Source: Podila epigama (lineage: Eukaryota; Mortierellomycota; Mortierellomycetes; Mortierellales; Mortierellaceae). From it: DNA of 19,749 bases. Positions 1-10,436 of this stretch are shown here, one piece after another. The stretch spans positions 1-19,749 of the forward strand of contig JAAAVE010000421.1 of NCBI GenBank assembly GCA_015679605.1. Direction: 5' to 3'. The position numbers were made by a program, and so were the translations under genes. The stretch's first letter is position 1; the number at the start of each line of letters is the position of its first letter. The notes beneath the pieces are model-generated. The model made no database searches, was not told the origin of the DNA, and saw only the letters and a list, made by a program, of their open reading frames with translations.

Positions 1-268
1 CTTCTCTTGACGCGACCGTGGGCATGATCACGTCCACCATGCAACAAACAAATGACAGTTGTGTTCATGTTACAACAAATGTCCGCAGTGAAAGGTATGT
101 GAAATCAGCATGTTTTGTTTTGACGATAAGAGATAATTCTGAGGATTGACCATTTGCTTTTTATAAAGAGTGCGTACCTGTTGCAGGAGGGCGACTACTC
201 ATAGAAGGCAAAAAGGCGATGCGATGGTGAAGAAGAATGAAAATGGGTTTTTTAACTTTTTCTTTTAA
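1..268 (+). CDS. possible 3' end of a plus-strand gene (weak)
   Basis: Frame 3 is open from the window edge to a good splice donor (GTATGT, intron from 95). A pyrimidine-rich stretch ending in TTGCAG stands at 186. Joining 3-94 to 187-268 keeps a single open frame that ends at TAA 266-268, and the other two frames of the first exon contain early stops. The joined segment is about 57 residues with a basic tail, and I recognise no family. It would converge on VPS27, whose stop lies about 90 bp away. It could equally be non-coding 3' flank. Confidence is low because both parts are short and only splice-site logic supports them. Confidence 0.25.
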
Positions 269-358
269 TTAAAAGAAAGAAAGCATTGTCCATTCAAAGT
301 GGGACTGCTCCTTTTCGGTGTAGGGTCTTTTTTTTTTTTTTATTTTTTACCTCCGACC

Positions 359-2998
359 TCACAGCTCGATCAATGGCTTTTCATCCTCAACTGGTTGCAA
401 AGGAACAGTCGGTGTAGGTGCCTGTGGAGGGACAGACATGGCCGCTGTAGAGGCTGGTGCAAATACTTGCTGTGGATATGGCTGCCCGGGATCCAAAGGT
501 TGTGCAGGCGCTTGGAATTGACCTGGGAATTGTTGTTGGACGCCACCAAGTGGTGGAGCATTGCTCATAGTAGGCGCAGAGACAGGTTGCTGTCCTGAAT
601 AGAATGGACCAGACGACGTCAACGGGGTAGTCGATGTTTGATAACCATAGTGGTTTTGCGAATGATTTGGCATAGTTGGAGCAACAGGAGCATATGGCGC
701 CGTGGCCATGTCATGACCCGTAATGGGCGCAGTTGCAGAAGGTGCGGTGGCGAATGGTTGTGCTGTCGATATGGGCTGATAGTGGAATGAGGATCCGCCT
801 TGGAGGGTCTGGTAAGACGGTTGCGATGTCTCTGGAAGAGTCGGTGCGAATGGCGCTCCAGGTACGTATGCACCATACCGAGAATCAGATGCATACGCAG
901 ATACATGTTGAGTGTTCTGATGGGGTGAAGTAGCATTGTACATAGACAGTGGTTGACCATAACTGTTTCCTGCCTGTCGCCTTTCGTAAGACAAGTTGAG
1001 GCGCTCTTGAAGCAGTCGGTCGTACATCTGAACACTCTGGTCAATCTTTTGATTAAACTCGATGACCTCCTCTAAAAAAAGGTGAGATATGTATAAGCAA
1101 AGAGAACAAGAATGAGTATCACAGGTACTACAGAATGCTAACGAGCAACTGGTTCTCCCAATAGGGGAAAAAAAAGTCATCCTCTTACGTTGCTTTCTTG
1201 TTAAATCTTCTATTGCGAGTGCGAGTTTCGTCTGAAGCTTCGATATTTGCTCATAAAGTGCTTGAACCTCACGGTTTCCTGCAACATCCCCATTCACTTG
1301 CTGAATCCGATCAACCAAGGACGAGAACAAGTCGATATTTGTCTTTTCGGTTTCCGTTAATTCGTTACTGGCTGGTGCGCTGATCTATACATCCGCAAGG
1401 TAAGAGTCAGAGCTTATTAGGAAAACACTGGAGCAAATCGAGGGATACAAAGAAAAGATTTGGCTCTATTCCAGGTCTTTGCTTAGAGATGACTTACCTC
1501 TTGTTGTGGAACGGAGAATGTATAAGTATCATACGCGGATGGACGTTGGCCCTGAGAAGATCCTGATGCTCCCGAGGAGGAAACAGCACTGATCTTTGTG
1601 TCCTTGAGTGACGCCTCAATGGCAGCAAGCAGGTCAGCATCTTCCTCATCATGACTGGTCGTTGTAGGAGGCTTGACTGCATCGTTATTCTTTGCGGATG
1701 GGGCAGAGTAGCCAGGGCGAGAATTTGCCTCCTTCAAAGAGAGCTCGATCGCCCTTTTCAGATCTTCATCTTCGTTCTCAGCGCTGCTCCCTGAAGTAGT
1801 CGTTGGCCCAGTGGATGACTGCGTAGGTTTGCTTTGGCTGGGCACTATCTCCGGAGCACCGCCAACTCCATGATAACTCTGGGCTCCTTGTTTGCCAATC
1901 TTTTTCTTCATCCAGCATCCATCGCAGACTCGAACCTCCTGTGTCACTCCGAGATGAGGCAAGGCCATCGTCTTGCTGGAGCACTGTCCACAGAAAGTTG
2001 ACCCACATGCTCGACAATGGTGCTTTCGGTTGGTTAGAGTAAATGCTGATCGGCACCTTGTGCAGACATCCGAATCTGTCCAGTCTGGGGGCTAATAATG
2101 TAATGATGTTATTATTTTCGGTTAATCCTTGAATACTGTGACATGAGTAGCTTAACAAACTATATGAGCGATACGTACAGCTTCTGTCTCGACCAACGCT
2201 GCGCCGATATGGTCAATCGGTGGAAACTCGTATCCTTCGTGCTGGAGGATCATGTAAGTGTCGCAGACATAGCCAAGACCTCTCTTTCCCCGGAAAAGGT
2301 TGCCCCAGGTTTGGATCAATCCCAAGAGTCGAGTCTTGACTTCTGGGTTGATGCCCGCCTTTGGTAACGAATAAGACAGCAGGAACAGAGAGTGAGATCA
2401 TTAGTCATCCTGCAAAGTCTACTAAACAAAGGCTTACATGAAATGAGTAAGTAAGTCAGAAAGAAAAAAAAACAAGATATGATACGCACCGGTGCCTTGA
2501 GGATGGAGGCCAAGTTGTCCATAAACTCGCGAGAAGCAATCTCGACCAAAAAGTGTTGACCACCATTCTTGACGCAGACGTCGGTCAGCTAAGACAAGTC
2601 ATTGGACAAAGTTACAAAGATGAGTCAGAGCAAAAGAACAAGAACATGAAGAGGTTGAATGCATGAAGACTGAAAGTCAATGGTTGTTCTTACACCAAGT
2701 GCCAAGAGTTGGACGTTTGGGTTCTTGTGACTGATGCGGCGTTTGAGAGCCTTGGCTGCATCCTTGGGTGAGACTTGTTTGGACCGAATTTGATCACAGA
2801 TTTCAAGATTCAATGCCAAGTCCTCGGTGCCTGAGGGCAAGTTCTCCGATGTGGCCTTGTCTACAGAGTGGCAGGTGATGTGGTGTGATTAGAAATAAGA
2901 AAATGGCTACAGGGCACTTATCAGCCTGCCATGCTCAAAGCTGCGGTGTACTCACCAATGAGCTCATCGATGCCTGTGGTACTTTTGAACCAGTCCAT
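359..2998 (-). CDS. VPS27: Vps27/Hrs, ESCRT-0 ubiquitin-sorting subunit
   Basis: Exons on the minus strand: 2998-2956, 2860-2694, 2588-2490, 2358-2179, 2091-1498, 1384-1189 and 1071-359. All joins keep phase, giving about 663 aa, near the size of yeast Vps27. An N-terminal VHS domain (about residues 1-150) includes the segment [25 protein letters not shown] zinc finger (about 166-225) shows the paired cysteines, the basic RKHHCR motif and RVCDGCW, which bind endosomal PI3P. Two ubiquitin-interacting motifs follow: one with AIELSLKEA near 270-286 and one with AIEASLKDT near 311-328. A coiled coil in exons 6-7 is where Hse1 binding is expected. The tail is rich in Pro, Gln and Ala, contains PTVP (a P[ST]xP type used to recruit Vps23/ESCRT-I) and ends in PLIEL, a clathrin box at the last residues. 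Its known role is gathering ubiquitinated cargo on endosomes for multivesicular-body sorting. The ATG at 2998 is chosen because it begins the MDWFK VHS start. The exon 4 acceptor (AAAG) is the least typical join. Confidence 0.93.
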
Positions 2999-3372
2999 GA
3001 AGAATGAGAATTAGCTGAGGTTGGTGTTTAAAGAGATGTATGGGAGTGTCAGTCAGTGACTTGGCTGCGGTGGTAAAGTGAGTGTTGAGAATGGATGAAA
3101 AAAGAATGAATGAATTGATGAATAGATGAATGATGAATGATGAATGATGAATGAGTGTGAAAAATAAAAAGAAAACCTTTCTTTCTCTTCGTCATAGTCG
3201 ACTCGACTTTGCCTTTGATCCATCCATGGGGCTTTCACGTACTTTTTTTGGGACAAAACCGCACGTTTATTGGCCCGCCGCAGCTCCTTTTTCTTTTCTT
3301 CTGCATGGGCCAATTATTTGTCCTTTTTTGCACAGCTCAATTCCACTCTTCACCTTTCTCTTCATCACCATC
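2999..3372. promoter_or_regulatory. divergent promoter region, VPS27 / SNF2 gene
   Basis: These 374 bp separate two divergently transcribed start codons, so they must hold both promoters and 5' leaders. The plus-strand side just before 3373 is rich in C and T, a common feature near fungal transcription starts. A TGAATGA-like repeat lies in the middle. A clear TATA box was not seen. The frame of the SNF2 gene stays open upstream with an in-frame ATG at 3226, so a longer N-terminus is possible but has no family support. Confidence 0.6.
3104..3155. repeat. short tandem repeat, GAATGAT-like units
   Basis: About 50 bp made of GAATGA/GAATGAT units in near-tandem order, with several perfect 7-nt copies at the right end. 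It sits in the divergent promoter. It looks like a simple-sequence repeat and no function can be read from it. Confidence 0.8.
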
Positions 3373-6300
3373 ATGGTAGTAGCAGAGTCAGAAATGATCC
3401 CCATGGGGACAGTCCATCTCGAGTCACCGCTTGACCCAATGTCAACTCTTCCAGACAGTTTAGACACACCAACAGCGACATTCGACCTTCGAGCAGCTCT
3501 TGTATTTCTACGTCAGCGAAACTTTATCTTGCTTCAACCCAGCGTCGCGTCAGAATGCAACGTGTTGGTGTTTGGTTGCACCTCAACCAGCTCGACTACG
3601 CATAGAAAGCACAGCCCTCTGGAGCTGACTCGAGCCAAGTCTGCGCTTGCAACCGTCCTTCTGAACCTCGATGTCAATCCGAGCAATTTCAAGAATGATG
3701 GAACAGGTCATGTCCCATACTTTGAATTTCAACATGACGCAGAAACACACCTCATCGATGTGTACACCGAGATGCCCTCGCCAAACCCTGGCGCAAGTCT
3801 CGATAACAATCTTTCCTATCCTGCAACCCAAATCAACTATGCAACCCGAAAATTGCTCGATACTGCCACTTCACTTGACGCCCCCATGGGGATGCGCACG
3901 AAGCTGTATGACTACCAAAAGAACTCGCTTTGGAAAATGCTCAATCGCGAACTATGCCCTGGCTTCCTCCTGGACCCAAGCACAATACCAATGCTCGATA
4001 TGACGGGCAAAGAATACTATATCGACTATTCCGACAATGAGTGGTGTTTCCGTAGATACGTTACCAGGAAATGGAATGACATACGTGGCGGCATCCTCTG
4101 TGAGGACATGGTATATCTGTCCGCGCTCCTTTCATATCTACTTGGAGCATCCACGCTCTTGTATACGCATGTTGCACTGACCTTGATGCACTTGTCGATT
4201 AGGGCACAGGAAAGACCGCCATGTGTATTGCCTTGATTCTTCACACCAAGCACCAGTTCAGTACACCTCCGAGTCCGTTTACACCGGTTTACTGCGAACT
4301 AGCACCGTTTGTGCCATCAAGGGTCACTGAAGCTGAGAACATGGACATACACGACCTCATGCCTCGGCTAATTCTCAGTCCATCTTCTTCGATTCCTTCT
4401 CTGCAAGACTTGGCTGCTGCTTCTTGCAAGATCAATGGGGTCGAATACAGACGGTTCGAGGAATATATTGGCACAGAAGCATTTAATCTACTCGAGTCCC
4501 ACCCAGTGTATTATTTCCATGATGACAGTGATCCCAATCGCAACCATCGACACAAACGAAAAGCAACGGCTGCACCCATGAAGGTTTACCTCTCGAGCAC
4601 CACGTTGATCATTGTTCCGGAGAATCTAGTAGCTCAATGGTGCAATGAAATCAACAAGGTACACTACTGAGAAAATAGAACCTCAAGGCTTGATATGAAT
4701 CCTGAAAAGAGGAATTTCACAGCTTCTTCTTTTTCCATCTCTTGTTTCTGCCGAGAGTAGCACACGTATGACTCTGCGTTGAATCTCTTGGTGTTGACGA
4801 GAAATACTCTCGAAATTCCAGAGCTGGAAAAGCTGATGTCCTTTGATATCGTGCTCATCTCCCAAGGAAGATTTGCAAAAGAACACGTCGTACGGGGCGC
4901 GTATCACGCTCGTGACCAAAGGAACCCAGGTAAACAGAGCGAGTATGGGCAAGTCGACTAAGAGTTTGAGAGATCAATGAGGATGAAGAATTGACTACGG
5001 CAATGACAGTCCCCCCCTTTGTTCACCCCCACCTCATGCTAGGCTGTACATGCTCAGATACACAAACGTGTCGCCGATGCTACACACCTCGTACAATATC
5101 ACCCTTGAGGCAACTTCGATGGAAGCGAATCATCGTGGATGAAGGCCATTCCATGTGTGCAGAGCTCACAAACTATGCTCTCCTGGCTGCCCAGCTGCAC
5201 GCAGATCGCAGATGGATTAGCACTGGAACACCGACCTCTAACTTGGGCAATCTTGTACCATCCGGCAGTGGAGATCCGACTGACACATGGACGGATGAAG
5301 CGGACCTGAAGCGTCTCGCCAGTTTGGTGTCCTCCTACTTTTTGATCCACCCGTTTTCAGACAGCAAGAATCTGTTCTCAAAAGAGTTTAAAAAGCCCTT
5401 TGTCGACCGCCGCAATGTATCGCTGGACAAGCCTGGGAGTGTTACACTGGCGTCTATTAGTAGCGTGAAACGACTTCGCCACCTTTTGGAACGTATTATG
5501 ACTCGAAGTCGGCCCGAGGACGTGAGTCGGTCCATCTGCCTCCCTGAGCTCACAGAGAGGATTGTCCGTCTTGACCTGGACCATTTCCAGATTCTTACTC
5601 TCAACAGTCAGATCGCACTCATTCAAGCCAATGCTGTGCTGTCACAGAGAGTGGAGCAAGATTACTATTTCCATCCAAGCAACGCAAAGTATCTTCGCCA
5701 AGTGATTGAGATTTTGAACAACTGCTGTTTCTGGTATGCGGGCGGTGAGAGCGGTGAGAGCTATCCTGTCATACTCAACAGGTCTCTTCAGAACTGCCTA
5801 GAAGCACCGTTGGAAACGTATTCAGAATCAGACATACAACTCTTGCAGGAGGTGATTGCCAATCTGCGAGCCGCCATTGCAGATCTAGTTTGGAGCACAT
5901 TGATGGCCGCGCAAGAGCCAGGGTATTTTTGTGTAGGTCTTCCTTCTGATGTGGAGCAGGAATTTGCGCTCGTACCATCATCTGTTCTGCAAGTGCCTGT
6001 TGGGAACACAGCAGCATCGGGTCCTAGCAACAGTATCAGTCTTTTACTCGGCAAACAGATTGACAAGCTGAGGACAGAAGTTGGCCGCAATGTCGGGGCA
6101 CCAACTTTGGCGCGTGGACATGGCGAACCTCGTTCCATGAATGACATGGATATCGAAATATCAGCTGAGGAAGAGCCTCGACTAACGGACGCCCGTATCC
6201 TCAGCAGCACCTCCAGCAAACTCAACTATATTGTCAACCAAATTCTTCACCATCATCCAGAAGAAAAATGTATTGTGTTTTGCCCAAACACCAATGTCAT

Positions 6301-8009
6301 TTATTATATTCACCAGTATCTGACCCTTGCAAAGATCCGCTGCCTGACTTATCACAGCTACAAAATGGTAAGCTAAATCCTGCTAATTTCTCAAACTCAT
6401 CTTTTATGCTTCTACTCGACACTTGTCATGATCATATTATACGGTCAGTGCCTGATCATGCACAGTGCTAATGAAATTGAGTCTATTATAGAATGCCAGC
6501 GAGCGGTCCAGTAACATCATGACCTTCAATACAAGCGAAAATGTAGCGGCGCTCATCATGGACATCAAGCACGCAGCTTATGGTATTGACCTCTCTAGTG
6601 CCTCGCGAGTGTACTTTGTATCCCCTGTGTGGGACACTGCCACGATGAGGCAAGCTGTCAAGCGTGCGCACAGGATTGGTCAAACGCGAAAGGTCTATGT
6701 TGAGACCTTGGTGATCCGAGATTCATTTGAAGAGACGATTCTTCAAAGGCGCAACGAGATTGAAATGGAAAAGCAAGGCGGTTCCTTTGTAGCGAATGAG
6801 GATAAAACGATGGAAGACGTGGTGCATTCGGAAGACGTGGGAGAAGGCGGTTCTAATAACACTACAGTCCACGTTTCGGATGGTCGAAAGAAAGGACGGC
6901 GTAACAAGGATATGGCAGATGATGGCAAGTTTCGGAAACTTCTCAGTGGCATCAAGTTTATGGCTTTGTCCCAGCAGGAGCCTCCCGTTCGCGATGGTCT
7001 TGAGATCCCTCTTGTATCTTGTGAAAGGAGGCAGAGACATCGTGAAGTACCTAGGGAATGGGATGTGTCACAGGCCCAATCGAATGTCTTTGAGCAAATG
7101 TCCGAACAACACCATGTAATGAGATCCACCGTCGCTCCAGCGCAGGAGGAACCAGAGGACCTTGAAAAGTTTATGGATCAATTGCGAGGTCCCATCGACA
7201 AACTTGTTATCACACAATTTCATCAGAGAAAAGCTTCATTCCTGAAACCAGAGAACGCGAGCCCACAGCAGACCTTGTCAAACGCCAATAATGATCGATT
7301 AGGGTTTGCGGTCAGGCAGAACCAGGACGAGAAAATTACAGATGTCATCCATGAGTGGTACGAGATTATGGATACGGATGACTCGATTGAGTATTTCTCT
7401 TGTGAGGAGGACATCGAGAACGTAAAGAACGAACCGTTTGTTAAGGATGAGCATGAAATCAAGCAAGAGTTTAGGGTCAAGAATGAGTACGGTATCAAAC
7501 ACGAGCTTGAGGTCAAAAATGAGTACGCCATCCAACACGAGCTTGAGGTCAAAAATGAGTACGGCATCAAGCATGAGTTTGGGGTCAAGAATGAACACGG
7601 CATCAAGCGAGAGTTTGGGGTCAAGAATGAGCATGGCATCAAGCAAGAGTTCAGGGTCAAGGATGAGGAAGCTATTAAACACGAATTTGGAGTCAAGGAT
7701 GAGCATGGCATCAAACAAGAGTCTACGGTCAAGGAAGAGGTACTTGTGAAGCGAGAGTCCACAATTTACGGTGAGGACACTATCAAAGACGAGCTCGAAG
7801 TGGAAGAGTTGAATGTTGCAAAACGAGAGCATGCGGCAATGATAGACAACCCAACAAAGGATGAGGGTGAGGATGGGGATGGATGGCAACAACAATTGGA
7901 TTGGACAACGCACGCAATCGATCAGAGGATGTTGTCCGCTGAGGCTACCAGAGGGGAATCGCGTAAAGGGGCTGGCTCATCTGCGACCAAACGGGTTCGT
8001 TTTGAATAG
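3373..8009 (+). CDS. SNF2-family ATPase/helicase-like protein with SUMO-consensus tail
   Basis: Exons: 3373-4110, 4203-4658, 4761-4929, 4971-6367 and 6492-8009. Phases agree and give about 1425 aa. Walker A is GTGKT at residues 247-251, coded immediately after intron 1. Motif II is DEGH (511-514), motif III lies in STGTPTSN (about 538), and the helicase C lobe ends in QAVKRAHRIGQT (about 974-985). These are SNF2-type DNA translocase motifs, so ATP-driven remodelling of DNA-protein complexes in the nucleus is expected. I see no RING finger between the lobes, unlike Rad5/Rad16/SHPRH. The linker between lobes is long, and exon 2 carries an insertion after Walker A. The C-terminal third is hydrophilic and contains a 12-residue tandem repeat (residues about 1231-1368) full of (V/I)KxE motifs, then a basic end with KRVRF. 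The third intron (4930-4970) is only 41 nt and its acceptor is the least certain join. The closest named subfamily is unclear; Uls1-like or F-box/SNF2-like proteins are alternatives. Confidence 0.88.
7422..7835 (+). repeat. 36-bp coding tandem repeat (SUMO-consensus array)
   Basis: A half unit at 7422-7439 is followed by nine 36-bp units starting at 7440 and repeating every 36 bp to 7763. Two decayed units then run to 7835. Each full unit encodes V-K-(N/D/E)-E-x-x-I-K-(H/Q/R)-E-x-x, that is two copies of the psi-K-x-E SUMO acceptor consensus. By eye there are 19 intact (V/I)KxE motifs. One copy in unit 3 is changed to IQHE, and the two end units are partly eroded. The repeat lies wholly in frame in the last exon of the SNF2 gene. 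Long open frames on the opposite strand here are by-products of the periodic sequence. Confidence 0.92.
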
Positions 8010-8501
8010 CAGGAGTAACAAGGACAAGCATACTCTATTCAACAATGGAGAATACTCTTCATTTTTGTGATACTGGCGTAGGACTTGAGGCTTCACTTGG
8101 TGCTGACTGCAGTGTCGAGGGTTGATCTAAATAAAAGAGCGAGAAGAAACGATGTCGACCGACCTTTTGAGCGACCTCTCTTCAGTTCATTTGTGCTGCC
8201 TGGGCGCGACCCATGCAAAGAATATGGCATATGGGCTATGCACTCTGTGCCGCAGACAATACTACGATGTATCATGAACCTTAAATATGGTTGAATGAAA
8301 TGAGAGAGCAATAAAAAGAGAAAGGGGGGGAAACGCGTTTTTGTTGAACATGGGAAAAAAAAAAAAAAAGACCTCGTGACCCCGTCTTGACAATTCCGAA
8401 ATCCATTTTATTTTATTTTTTCATTTCAAAGCATTGTCTTCCCTCTTTGCCCCCATAAAACATTATATATAACATTTATAATCTAGTTGTTACAAGATGA
8501 A
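8010..8501 (+). promoter_or_regulatory. intergenic: SNF2 3' end and CENP-B-like gene promoter
   Basis: No convincing gene is seen in these 492 bp. AATAAA occurs at 8130-8135 and 8310-8315 and could direct cleavage of the SNF2 transcript. A run of 15 A (8355-8369) and a T-rich block follow. TATATATAA at 8464-8472, about 30 bp before the next ATG, is a plausible TATA box for the downstream gene. Confidence 0.5.
8464..8472 (+). promoter_or_regulatory. TATA-like element
   Basis: TATATATAA lies 30 bp upstream of the ATG at 8502. If it is used at normal spacing, transcription would begin close to the start codon, giving a very short leader. This is inferred from sequence only. Confidence 0.4.
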
Positions 8502-10436
8502 ATGATTCTGACAGTGGACGACACTCAGAAGCAGCAAGTGTTTAGATTCATTTGGGATCTGGAAGACAGGAAGGTACCCTTTGGCAACAAAGAAATTCAG
8601 GATTTCATTCGCAAGACATTTAGCATCAAGGTCAGCAGGGTCGTTTGCAGGCGTATCTGGGTCGAATCTTATCGTGGTTCTCTACCCACCGCACGGACAC
8701 GAGTCAGAACACGTCCCGTGAACACCAAAAGGTCTCGTGGAAACGAAAATGAAGGTGTAGTCCAGAAGGCCTCAGGAGCAGCGGTTGATGATGATGACGA
8801 TGATGGTGATGGTGATGATGGTGAGGAGGAGGAGGACGAGGAGGACGAGGTAGAAGAGGCGGTAGGAGAGAAAGGGAATGAAGAACAGAGGGGAAACAAA
8901 TTCGAGGATACTGCGGGCGAGATGTCGAGTACACAGGGTGCCGATGACGCTGAGAAGAAACGGCTGACGCGTTCCTGTCTAACCAACGCGCAAAAGTACA
9001 AAGTATGTGTTTACATGCGAGAGTTGGAAAAGAATACGCCATTCGTGCCCAATCGCGTTCTGGTCGACTATGTCTATCAGACATTCAAAATCACTGTCAA
9101 CACCTCTACTGTCTCTCGTCTTCGACAACAAGCAGAGGCACGGTTGGCCAACGGTATCACGCCCAACCCATCGGTCAAGCGTCAACGAGCGGTCATGTTC
9201 CCCGAATTGGACCGGAAACTGGTCGAGTTTATCAAGGAATGTCAGGAAAACCAAGTACCGCTGACGGAACACATGGTAGTCGCTCATGGAAAGGAGCTTG
9301 CACAGGAGTTGCAGATTCCAGCTGGACAGATGGCTTTCTCGGATGGGTGGATGTCAAAATTCAAACTCAGGCACGGCATCATCCTGCATACCCGAAACCA
9401 AGCAAAGACTGTCAAGAAGACAGGGCCAAATAATACCGAGGCGGACGATACTCAACCACGACCACTGGCGGACACGGCTCAAGTTGGCACAACTGAAACT
9501 GACAACTTGACGAAATCCAACAGCAGTGATGCCGACTATAACACCTATCTTCACAGTACGCTACCAGGACGGATACAGGTCTCTAATCTATCAACGAGCG
9601 TCATCCCTCATGAGCCAGCGTCACCTGTACCCGAAGTGTCGGATGAGAGCCCGAGTACTGATGGAACCTTTGGACCAAGAAAGCGTCAAACAAGTGCAAA
9701 GAGTCCGAGTCAGCCGGTATCCAAGTCACGTCAACGCAAGTCATCTTCGGCACACATATCAGCTACTGGTGAGGAACAACGGACGCGACAAACGGGAGCC
9801 ACAATGGAGACAAATGTTAGTATGTCCGTGTCCGTGGACATGCCTGTACCCGAGGTTGTACCCGAGGCTGTTGGAGTAGAGACGGACGGAAATAACACTG
9901 GGGCCTCAGGTGTACCATCAATATCCGTTATAGAAGACCAAGCCACCATCACTGATTCCTTCAATATTGATGACCCACCACTTCCACATGATGCCACGAC
10001 TGCAAATGGCTTTGTAGAGACTACAGACAGGAACACGAGCACGAGTAGCAACACATCGGCAGAGCAAGTGCAAAATAATACCAATACCCTCACCAATCTG
10101 CTTCTTGATTATGGAAGGCGACATGATGCTCAGGAGCAACAAGTGCCAAGATCAAGCATTCCGCCGAGAACAATAGCTCCGCAGCTGCCAGAACTACGAA
10201 TACGTCCCTACCAACGAAAGACAAAACGTACTGGGCCTTCATCCGATGCAGCAAGATCCAGCACAGCGTCGGCATTGATTGATATTTCGGAGGCAACAGA
10301 GTCCCTGAACAAGCTCATGTGCTTTATGCAACAAGAAAATCTTGACCTGAACCTCATAGAAAGTTTGCAAAAGATATCTTTGGCAATAAGAAAGAAGCAC
10401 CAAAAACAAGCAATATCCAGGGGCCTAGCAAACTAA
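8502..10436 (+). CDS. CENP-B/Tc5-type HTH DNA-binding protein without DDE domain
   Basis: A single open frame of 644 aa. An HTH_CENPB/Tc5-type domain lies at about residues 233-291 (from FPELDRKLVEFIKECQ to SDGWMSKFKLRHGI), typical of pogo/Tigger transposases and of proteins domesticated from them. Upstream are two similar 46-residue modules at about 8-53 and 163-208. They share a QK..V......LE pattern and a later TF.I.V pattern and look like helix-turn-helix units. Between them is an acidic stretch (Asp/Glu-rich, about residues 96-120). The remainder is Ser/Thr-rich and disordered-looking, ending in a Leu-rich helix near the C-terminus that might dimerise. No DDE catalytic domain is present in frame or just downstream, so transposase activity is not expected. 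A nuclear DNA-binding role is inferred. The start is the first in-frame ATG. TAATAAA at the stop overlaps a possible polyadenylation signal. Confidence 0.8.
   Translation: MILTVDDTQKQQVFRFIWDLEDRKVPFGNKEIQDFIRKTFSIKVSRVVCRRIWVESYRGSLPTARTRVRTRPVNTKRSRGNENEGVVQKASGAAVDDDDDDGDGDDGEEEEDEEDEVEEAVGEKGNEEQRGNKFEDTAGEMSSTQGADDAEKKRLTRSCLTNAQKYKVCVYMRELEKNTPFVPNRVLVDYVYQTFKITVNTSTVSRLRQQAEARLANGITPNPSVKRQRAVMFPELDRKLVEFIKECQENQVPLTEHMVVAHGKELAQELQIPAGQMAFSDGWMSKFKLRHGIILHTRNQAKTVKKTGPNNTEADDTQPRPLADTAQVGTTETDNLTKSNSSDADYNTYLHSTLPGRIQVSNLSTSVIPHEPASPVPEVSDESPSTDGTFGPRKRQTSAKSPSQPVSKSRQRKSSSAHISATGEEQRTRQTGATMETNVSMSVSVDMPVPEVVPEAVGVETDGNNTGASGVPSISVIEDQATITDSFNIDDPPLPHDATTANGFVETTDRNTSTSSNTSAEQVQNNTNTLTNLLLDYGRRHDAQEQQVPRSSIPPRTIAPQLPELRIRPYQRKTKRTGPSSDAARSSTASALIDISEATESLNKLMCFMQQENLDLNLIESLQKISLAIRKKHQKQAISRGLAN

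Noticed and set aside
619-1044. Alternative minus-strand frame overlapping the VPS27 tail
   Set aside because: Low-complexity codons of the Pro/Gln/Ala-rich tail leave another frame open; no recognisable domain.
359-3000. Classical PTAP/PSAP late-domain motif in the Vps27 tail
   Set aside because: Only ATAP-type sequences are visible, lacking the first Pro. PTVP is the better P[ST]xP candidate.
7223-7913. Long open frames on the minus strand across the SNF2 tail, encoding Ser/Leu/Phe-rich repeats
   Set aside because: They are mirror images of the 36-bp coding repeat; periodic sequence lacking stops in one antisense frame stays open throughout. No independent codon or family signal.
3373-8009. 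RING-type ubiquitin ligase insertion in the SNF2 protein
   Set aside because: The region between the two ATPase lobes has too few and wrongly spaced Cys/His residues for a RING; the early Cys-rich stretch (about nt 5043-5083) is short and not a RING.
8669-9084. Minus-strand Ser/Pro/His-rich frames opposite the acidic stretch of the CENP-B-like gene
   Set aside because: Complement of GAT/GAG-rich codons; no family resemblance and the plus-strand gene explains the region.
8502-10436. An active pogo/Tigger-type transposon
   Set aside because: Only the CENPB-type DNA-binding part is present. No DDE domain, and no terminal inverted repeats or TA target duplication were noticed in the flanks.
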